In this document: positions 1 through 3,917 of the stretch, piece after piece
How positions within the stretch are numbered: position 1 is the first letter of the stretch
Layout: every line of letters starts with the position of its first letter
Assembly: GCA_902797065.1 (NCBI GenBank)
Contig: CADBRK010000106.1
Span: 1-9,501, forward strand
DNA from: an uncultured Ruminococcus sp.
GTDB lineage: Bacteria > Bacillota > Clostridia > Oscillospirales > Acutalibacteraceae
Length of the DNA: 9,501 nt
Reading direction: 5' to 3'
The notes under the pieces: generated by a model
What the model saw: only the letters and a program-made list of their open reading frames with translations
Told to the model about the DNA's origin: nothing
The model's database searches: none
Position numbers and translations under genes: made by a program

Positions 1-48
1 GAATTTGTGCATATTGCTCGATTTTTCATTTCATTTTTGTAACATTTA

Positions 49-708
49 TCAAATCAACTTGTCCCTCAGTTTACTCAGGATCTTTTTCTCTTTCCGGCTT
101 ATCTGCACCTGCGACGTGCCTATTATCCTTGCCGTCTGCGACTGTGTAAGCTCTCTGAAATACCTCAGCTCGATTATCCTCCTCTCCTCCTCGGGCAGTG
201 TTTCAAGCTCCTGATACAAGCTGAGATTCTCCGACAGCTTTTCTTCCTGTGATTCGGTCGGAATGTCAAGCTGCGCCTCCTCGCCCTCGTCGCTGACGGT
301 AAGCGACAGCGGCTGTCTGCATGCGCACAGCGCCTCCGCGGTCTGTTCGGGCGGAGCGCCTATACCCAGAGCTATTTCAGATACGGACGGCTCACGCCCT
401 GTTTTCTTCATATACTCGTCGGTATAGCGTGACGCTTTCAGCGCAATATCCTTTAAGCTGCGGCTCACCCTCACTGCGCCGTTTTGGCGAAAAAGCCCTT
501 TTATCTCGCCCATTATCAGGGGTACGGCGTATGTCGAAAAACACAAACCCTTGCTTTCGTCAAATCTGTCTATCGCTTTGACAAGCCCTACGCACCCTGC
601 GCCGACGAGATCCTCGTATTCTATTCCCCTGCCCCTGAACCTTTGCGCTATCGAATGTACCAGCCCTATGTTTTCCCCTGCCGTGATCTCACGGGTTTTC
701 GTCGTCAC
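49..708 (-). CDS. sigF: RNA polymerase sporulation sigma factor SigF (forespore-specific, early)
   Basis: Sigma-70 family factor that directs early forespore transcription after septation. The 219-residue product has a region 2 core (GIEYEDLVGAGCVGLVKAID, then FSTYAVPLIMGEIKGLFR), a region 3 beginning VRVSRSLKDIALKA, and a C-terminal region 4 helix-turn-helix around LTQSQTARIIGTSQVQISR. It is the last gene of a spoIIAA-spoIIAB-sigF operon and overlaps spoIIAB by 20 nt, which indicates translational coupling. The start is a GTG at 708 with only a weak upstream purine run; no better start is available. B. subtilis SigF has about 255 residues, and this protein lacks roughly the first 30, corresponding to region 1.2 and the start of region 2. 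I believe short SigF proteins occur in related gut Clostridia, but that is from memory. The operon position makes the identification strong despite the divergent end SRKEKKILSKLRDKLI. No convincing terminator is visible in the 48 bases that follow. Confidence 0.93.
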   Translation of the reverse strand: MTTKTREITAGENIGLVHSIAQRFRGRGIEYEDLVGAGCVGLVKAIDRFDESKGLCFSTYAVPLIMGEIKGLFRQNGAVRVSRSLKDIALKASRYTDEYMKKTGREPSVSEIALGIGAPPEQTAEALCACRQPLSLTVSDEGEEAQLDIPTESQEEKLSENLSLYQELETLPEEERRIIELRYFRELTQSQTARIIGTSQVQISRKEKKILSKLRDKLI

Positions 709-1150
709 CGCTTGCCCTGCTTCGTCTGATTATGTATTTTTCCATGGTTACGCAGGTTCCGCAATTAACCTTCGACGTAACCTTCAGCTTATCCATAAAG
801 CTCTGCATAACGGCAAATCCAAGCCCGGCGCGCTCTCCGCCGACAGTCGAAAAAAGCGGCTCCATCGCCTGCGGAATGTTTTCTATGCCCTTGCCCTTGT
901 CTTTGATTTTTATGACGATCCTGCCGTTATCGAATATCTTCGCATTGACGGTGATAATGCCCTCGCCGTATTCATACCCGTGTATCACTGCATTTGTAAC
1001 AGCCTCGGACACAGCCGTCTTGATGTCGGAAAGCTCTGTTATGGTAGGGTCGAGCGGCAGAACAAATGCGCTTACCGCCGTCCTTGCAAAGTTCTCGTTC
1101 ATGCTCCTGCTTGAAAAACTGAGCGTCATTTCGTTGACAATATTATTCAC
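689..1150 (-). CDS. spoIIAB: Anti-sigma F factor / serine kinase SpoIIAB
   Basis: GHKL-fold ATPase that binds and inhibits sigma-F and phosphorylates SpoIIAA. The 153-residue product shows the N-box EAVTNAVIHGY (about residues 48-58), the G1 box DKGKGI (about 83-88) and the G2 box GERAGLGFAVM (about 104-114). These form the Bergerat nucleotide pocket. The N-terminal NEMTLSFSSRSMNENFAR resembles the B. subtilis start NEMHLEFSALSQNESFAR. The chosen GTG at 1150 has a G-rich ribosome binding site (GGGGGAAG) about 7 nt upstream; an ATG at 1129 would give a product seven residues shorter. It begins 12 nt after the spoIIAA stop and overlaps sigF at its end. The C-terminal tail RRSRASGDDENP is basic then acidic and not obviously conserved. 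Confidence 0.95.
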   Translation of the reverse strand: MNNIVNEMTLSFSSRSMNENFARTAVSAFVLPLDPTITELSDIKTAVSEAVTNAVIHGYEYGEGIITVNAKIFDNGRIVIKIKDKGKGIENIPQAMEPLFSTVGGERAGLGFAVMQSFMDKLKVTSKVNCGTCVTMEKYIIRRSRASGDDENP

Positions 1151-1162
1151 TGTTCTTCCCCC

Positions 1163-1456
1163 TTACGCCGTGATCTGCCGAACGCCCGACAAAGCGATCA
1201 GCCTTTCGAGATGTTCCGGAACGTTTTCTATCCTCAGCGTTCCCCCGATAAGCTTCATCATTCTGTATCGCCCCATAATAAGCCCTATGCCCGAGCTGTC
1301 CATAAACTTCACTCTCCCGAAATCAAGCACAAGCACCTTCGGGCGGTACTTCTCTATATCTGCGTCAAGTGCCTGTCTGATACTCCTTGCGCTGTGGTGG
1401 TCTATCTCTCCCGAAAGCTCTGCGGTAAGAATTTTCTTGTCATAGATGATCTTCAC
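1163..1456 (-). CDS. spoIIAA: Anti-sigma F factor antagonist SpoIIAA
   Basis: STAS-domain partner-switch protein. Dephosphorylated SpoIIAA binds SpoIIAB and frees sigma-F; SpoIIAB inactivates it by phosphorylation. The 97-residue product carries LSGEIDHHSAR near residues 14-24 and the signature FMDSSGIGLIMGRY. Ser54, the first serine of DSSG, aligns with the phosphorylated Ser58 of B. subtilis SpoIIAA. I chose the GTG at 1456 because a strong ribosome binding site, GGGAGGAG (1467-1474), lies 10 nt upstream. A longer reading from a TTG at 1486 would have that site inside the coding sequence. This is the first gene of the operon. It follows the toxin gene by 95 nt, and a weak hairpin with a T-run sits directly in front of its ribosome binding site. 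The dedicated phosphatase SpoIIE is not in the window. Confidence 0.94.
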   Translation of the reverse strand: MKIIYDKKILTAELSGEIDHHSARSIRQALDADIEKYRPKVLVLDFGRVKFMDSSGIGLIMGRYRMMKLIGGTLRIENVPEHLERLIALSGVRQITA

Positions 1457-1475
1457 ATTGATCCTGCTCCTCCCG

Positions 1476-1508
1476 AAAAAAATCAAGCCTTACGTTTTAT
1501 TGTAAGAC
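1476..1508 (-). terminator. Weak hairpin plus T-run between toxin gene and spoIIAA
   Basis: On the minus strand GTCTTAC (1502-1508) can pair with GTAAGGC (1487-1493). This makes a 7-bp stem with one G-U pair and an 8-nt loop, followed by TTGA and seven T (1476-1482). It is AT-rich and weaker than the other terminators here. It would end toxin transcripts before spoIIA. If the spoIIA promoter lies upstream of it, it would instead act as a leader attenuator. The spoIIAA ribosome binding site begins directly after the T-run. Confidence 0.4.
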
Positions 1509-1526
1509 CTGATCCATAAAAATTTG

Positions 1527-1538
1527 AGTATATTCTGT
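1527..1538 (-). promoter_or_regulatory. Possible spoIIA promoter -10 region
   Basis: The minus strand reads ACAGAATATACT. It contains ACAGAATAT, which fits a sigma-H -10 element (RnnGAATww), and TATACT, which fits a sigma-A -10. B. subtilis spoIIA is transcribed by sigma-H. However, I cannot find an AGGA-type -35 or a good TTGACA at the right distance, because the expected position falls in the AT-rich end of the toxin gene. This is a candidate only. Confidence 0.25.
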
Positions 1539-1551
1539 TGTCGAATCGGGA

Positions 1552-2040
1552 TTAATTCATATTAATATCTTTCAGTAATTCATTTTCTATTTTTATGATA
1601 TCCGGTTGAGTAGGCGTAAATTTAAAGTTTCTTCTAAGCAGGCTAATAACTCGTTTAGACTTATTATGTATTACACGTATTTCTTTTTCACGTGTCAACT
1701 TCATAGGATTACTGCCTATACAATATTCTCTTTTAATGTAATTCTCTGTTATCGGAAACATATCCTGTATAAGAAACACACTTTTTCTGTCATCATCAAG
1801 CTTACATATATGAAGGAAATCACACCTCTTATTGTTTTTTAAGCGTCCGGTAATTATTTTCTGGTATTTTTCAATTTTTGAACTCATCGGAATAACCCAG
1901 AGCAGATTGGTACTTTCATCTTTGATAACACAATAATGCGGTCTGCTTTCGGATTTGTTGCCCTTCAAATAAGGGTCATTAAATCTGAGAAAAAAGCTGT
2001 CATCTATCATATAAAAACCGTTTTCTTCTACATTATTCAT
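1552..2040 (-). CDS. Type III toxin-antitoxin endoribonuclease toxin (ToxN/CptN/TenpN-like, probably CptN type)
   Basis: Predicted 162-residue toxin of a type III system. Known relatives are small endoribonucleases that cut their own repeat-containing antitoxin RNA into units, which then inhibit them; freed toxin cuts cellular RNA. Visible features are FNDPYLKG (residues 20-27), RPHY (33-36), WVIPMSS (48-54), FLIQDMFPIT (89-98), a basic stretch KSKRVISLLRR, and FTPTQPDI near the C-terminus. The RPHY...IP-SS order and the length fit the superfamily, and the overall look is closest to my recollection of gut-Clostridia CptN proteins. Context is the strongest evidence: two 46-nt tandem repeats, a terminator and a promoter lie directly upstream. 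The ATG at 2040 was chosen because AAGGA (2050-2054) sits 9 nt upstream; an ATG at 2049 would leave only about 1 nt. GC content is low, 16/60 in 1561-1620 against 35/60 in the neighbouring U32 gene at 2341-2400, which suggests transfer. Subfamily assignment is inference. Confidence 0.78.
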   Translation of the reverse strand: MNNVEENGFYMIDDSFFLRFNDPYLKGNKSESRPHYCVIKDESTNLLWVIPMSSKIEKYQKIITGRLKNNKRCDFLHICKLDDDRKSVFLIQDMFPITENYIKREYCIGSNPMKLTREKEIRVIHNKSKRVISLLRRNFKFTPTQPDIIKIENELLKDINMN

Positions 2041-2056
2041 TATTCTCATTCCTTAC

Positions 2057-2102
2057 AAAAAAAAGGAAAGTCTCACATTCTGAAATAGAATAGTGAGACT
2101 TT
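2057..2102 (-). terminator. Intrinsic terminator between antitoxin RNA repeats and toxin gene
   Basis: On the minus strand AAAGTCTCAC (2093-2102 arm) pairs perfectly with GTGAGACTTT (2068-2077). An inner ATTCT/AGAAT pairing extends the stem around a 5-nt loop with one bulged base. CC and eight T (2057-2064) follow. Such a terminator between repeats and toxin is the standard arrangement in type III systems: most transcripts end as antitoxin RNA and readthrough supplies limited toxin mRNA. The first stem arm overlaps the GAAAGT boundary of the last repeat. Confidence 0.88.
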
Positions 2103-2189
2103 CAACCCAACCACTTCTATTCCGCATATTGGTCAGCGGTAAAACTTTCAACCCAACCACTTCTATTCCGCATATTGGTCAGCGGTAAA
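2098..2189 (-). repeat. Two identical 46-nt tandem repeats of the antitoxin RNA
   Basis: Positions 2098-2143 and 2144-2189 are identical 46-nt copies. A partial third boundary is present at the promoter-proximal end (GGAAGTTTTACC against GAAAGTTTTACC). Read on the minus strand, each unit contains, in order, CCGC, CCAA, GCGG and TTGG. CCGC can pair with GCGG, and the loop CCAA with the downstream TTGG, giving an H-type pseudoknot. In the promoter-proximal copy these are 2182-2185 with 2168-2171, and 2175-2178 with 2153-2156. Pseudoknotted repeat units are the known form of type III antitoxins. Confidence 0.9.
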
Positions 2190-2227
2190 ACTTCCGGAAA
2201 ACTTTGAGGGCGATCCCTCTGTAATAT

Positions 2228-2256
2228 ATTATACATCAAAACCCGGAATTATACAA
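2228..2256 (-). promoter_or_regulatory. Promoter of the type III toxin-antitoxin operon
   Basis: Minus strand TTGTAT (2251-2256), a 17-nt spacer, then a perfect TATAAT (2228-2233). The -35 matches TTGACA only in its first three bases, but spacing and -10 are ideal. It lies between the U32 stop codon and the repeats, about 40 nt upstream of the first repeat. A second TATAAT just upstream (2249-2254) lacks a recognisable -35. Confidence 0.75.
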
Positions 2257-2274
2257 CAGTAAAAATATACAAAT

Positions 2275-3492
2275 TTACCCTCTCTTTTTCCTGAGATAAG
2301 AACCTTTGGGTATCTCCGTACCGGTTTTAAGATACAGCTTCTCCATGGCGTGCGGCGTACTGTCTACCTCTTCGCCGTTCTCGTTCTTTATCCCGACAGC
2401 CGTAACCTCGAATGATCTGCCCTGCGGCGGCAAAACGTCGAGAACGTCGCCCTTGTAGAATTTGTTTCTCTGGGTAATGATATTGTACTCATTGCCGCTT
2501 TCCTCGCACATCGCAACAACGTCGTAATCTCTGATGTAGCCGCCGTTGCCCGTTACCTGCCCCGGTTCGTGCCCGAAGAAAAAGCCTGTGTTGTACTCTC
2601 TGTGGCTTATTTTATTTACTTCTTCCTTTATCCACGGCGCAAGGGTGTAGTCCTTCCCCATGCGGATATAATCCCTGACTGCGCTGCTGTACGCATGTGT
2701 AATGACGGACGTATAGTAAGCCGATTTTGCTCTGCCCTCGATCTTCAGACTTGTAACGCCCGCTTCGAGCAGTTCGGGAATATGATCTATCATGCAGAGG
2801 TCTCTCGAATTATAGAGGAACGTTCCGTTGTCGTCCTCCTCAACCGGGAAATACTGCCCCTGTCTGTTTTCTTCGTACAGGTGATACTTCCATCTGCACG
2901 GCTGGGCGCAGTCGCCGCGGTTTGCGTCTCTGCCTGTCATGTAGCTTGATATGATACATCTGCCCGAAAAAGAAATGCACATAGCGCCGTGTACGAATGC
3001 TTCTATCTCCAGATCGTCGGGTATGTTCGCCCTGAGCTGTTTTATTTCCTTCAAAGACATTTCTCTTGCCAGCACGACACGCTTTGCGCCCATGTTATAG
3101 AGTGCGTTTGCAGTCGCGTAATTGACTATGCCCACCTGAGTTGACATATGTATATCCACCTTCGGGGCATAACGCTTTGCGTACTCCATAACGCCGAGAT
3201 CGGCTATGATAAAAGCGTCTGCGCCGAGCGACTGAGCCGTCTCCATAAACTTAGGCAGTTCGTCAAGCTCGCTGCTTCTCGGCAGCGTGTTGCAGGTAAT
3301 ATACACCTTAACGTTCCTGTTATGAGCATATTCTATGCCCTGCGCAAGCTGCTCGTCGGTAAAGTTCTTCGAGGCTGTTCGCATGCCGAATTGCTTACCG
3401 GCAAGGTACACTGCGTCCGCACCGAAATTCACAGCGGATACAAGGCATTCAAGATCTCCCGCAGGAGATAATACTTCGTATTTTTCGTTCAT
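2275..3492 (-). CDS. Peptidase U32 family protein, probable tRNA U34 hydroxylation protein (TrhP-like)
   Basis: This 405-residue protein is a U32-family member. It has the family signature around residues 164-182 (EAFVHGAMCISFSGRCIIS), followed by GDCAQPC. Cys172, Cys179, Cys195 and Cys199 together could hold an iron-sulfur cluster. The N-terminus LSPAGDLECLVSAVNFGADA is also typical. Despite the peptidase name, bacterial members such as TrhP (YegQ; YrrN and YrrO in B. subtilis) act in 5-hydroxyuridine formation at tRNA position 34, and RlhA modifies 23S rRNA. The length fits the larger B. subtilis paralogue YrrO. The start is an ATG with GGAGAG about 6 nt upstream. It lies downstream of alaS on the same strand, as the yrr genes do in B. 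subtilis, but here 425 nt of repeats and hairpins intervene. The exact substrate is not decided by sequence reading. Confidence 0.87.
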   Translation of the reverse strand: MNEKYEVLSPAGDLECLVSAVNFGADAVYLAGKQFGMRTASKNFTDEQLAQGIEYAHNRNVKVYITCNTLPRSSELDELPKFMETAQSLGADAFIIADLGVMEYAKRYAPKVDIHMSTQVGIVNYATANALYNMGAKRVVLAREMSLKEIKQLRANIPDDLEIEAFVHGAMCISFSGRCIISSYMTGRDANRGDCAQPCRWKYHLYEENRQGQYFPVEEDDNGTFLYNSRDLCMIDHIPELLEAGVTSLKIEGRAKSAYYTSVITHAYSSAVRDYIRMGKDYTLAPWIKEEVNKISHREYNTGFFFGHEPGQVTGNGGYIRDYDVVAMCEESGNEYNIITQRNKFYKGDVLDVLPPQGRSFEVTAVGIKNENGEEVDSTPHAMEKLYLKTGTEIPKGSYLRKKRG

Positions 3493-3535
3493 ATCAACTC
3501 TCCGTTTTAACTCAGTTTCAGATCAGGTTATTCTC

Positions 3536-3592
3536 TGCGGCTCGGGAGGAGCGCCCCCCAAGGGCGTGACGGACGAAAGAGCCGCATTTTTT
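3536..3592. other. GC-rich nested stem-loop with T6 on the plus strand, upstream of the U32 gene
   Basis: TGCGGCTC (3536-3543) pairs perfectly with GAGCCGCA (3579-3586). Inside it CGCCC (3552-3556) pairs with GGGCG (3562-3566). On the plus strand the outer stem is followed by TTTTTT (3587-3592), like an intrinsic terminator, but no plus-strand gene precedes it. On the minus strand it would lie in the leader of the U32 mRNA, about 45 nt before the start. It could be a dispersed palindromic repeat, a structured leader or a terminator against antisense transcription. Confidence 0.55.
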
Positions 3593-3604
3593 CCTTTCTC
3601 TATG

Positions 3605-3636
3605 TGTGTGTGTGTACCTTTAGGTACACACACACA
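3605..3636. repeat. Perfect 14-bp GT/AC palindromic hairpin
   Basis: TGTGTGTGTGTACC (3605-3618) is followed by loop TTTA and its exact complement GGTACACACACACA (3623-3636). The plus strand continues into a T-rich run (TTGTTTCTTTGTTTTC), so it could terminate plus-strand transcription; the minus strand continues A-rich. The arms are largely simple GT repeat, so length variation between strains would be expected. Confidence 0.7.
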
Positions 3637-3658
3637 TTGTTTCTTTGTTTTCTTTGTT

Positions 3659-3790
3659 ATCTGTTGCCCTTTGTCTGCCCATACTCTGACATTTGTCTGC
3701 CTTTTGACTGCCTTTTGACTGCCCTCACTCTGCCCTTTGTTTGCCCTCACTCTGCCCTTTGTTTGCCCTTTGTTTGCCCTTGCTTTACCA
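3659..3790. repeat. 11-bp minisatellite, consensus TTTGTYTGCCC
   Basis: Ten clear units of exactly 11 bp run from 3670 to 3779, with one degenerate unit on each side. Variants alternate TTTGTTTGCCC, TCACTCTGCCC, TTTGACTGCCT and TTTGTCTGCCT. The right half repeats as a 22-bp higher-order pair. On the minus strand, the sense strand of alaS and the U32 gene, this gives regularly spaced GGG runs with 8-nt gaps. No function is recognised. Confidence 0.88.
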
Positions 3791-3917
3791 CGTGAAAGCA
3801 TGCTTTCCGGCATCGGACAGCACGAGTCATATTTCTATAATGCAATTGTACGCTGCGTGCGTACCGAAACATAACGTGCAGCAATATATATGGTAACCGG
3901 AATTTACTCCGTCTTGA

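Larger units (their letters stand above)
2057..2221 (-). ncRNA. Predicted type III antitoxin precursor RNA
   Basis: Predicted transcript of about 165 nt, running from a start near 2221 set by the promoter at 2228-2256 to the terminator T-run at 2057. It would begin with a short hairpin (GAGGG-ATCG-CCCTC, 2206-2219), continue through two 46-nt pseudoknot units and end in the terminator stem. Cutting at the repeated GAAAGT-type boundaries would release two units. The transcript ends are inferred from sequence, not measured. Confidence 0.78.
3493..3917. other. Gene-free interval between alaS and the U32 gene
   Basis: From alaS towards the U32 gene, this interval holds a GC-rich nested stem-loop at its U32 end (3536-3592), a GT palindrome (3605-3636), the 11-bp minisatellite (3659-3790) and the perfect palindrome GAAAGCATGCTTTC (3794-3807). 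A 6-bp hairpin GTACGC/GCGTAC, with no T-run, lies around 3850-3866. I see no clear alaS terminator and no convincing promoter for the U32 gene. A 96-residue open frame here is a by-product of the repeats. Confidence 0.7.

Noticed and set aside
732..1445. 237-residue plus-strand open frame antisense to spoIIAB and spoIIAA
   Set aside because: Both sense genes are clear family members with coupled spacing; the antisense frame has no recognisable domain.
2098..2189. CRISPR array
   Set aside because: The two copies are directly adjacent 46-nt units with no spacers and no cas genes. The promoter-repeat-terminator-toxin order explains them as antitoxin RNA.
2206..2219. Hairpin GAGGG-ATCG-CCCTC as terminator of the U32 gene
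   Set aside because: It lies downstream of the toxin-antitoxin promoter and its likely start near 2221, has only five pairs and no proper T-run. It is more likely the 5' hairpin of the antitoxin RNA.
3523..3813. 96-residue open frame on the minus strand in the alaS-U32 gap
   Set aside because: Its sequence is translated minisatellite (an 11-residue RANKGQ-type repeat), then the GT palindrome (CVCVPKGTHTH), then the GC-rich stem-loop. The 11-bp unit has no stops in these frames, so an open frame is expected by construction. No ribosome binding site stands out.
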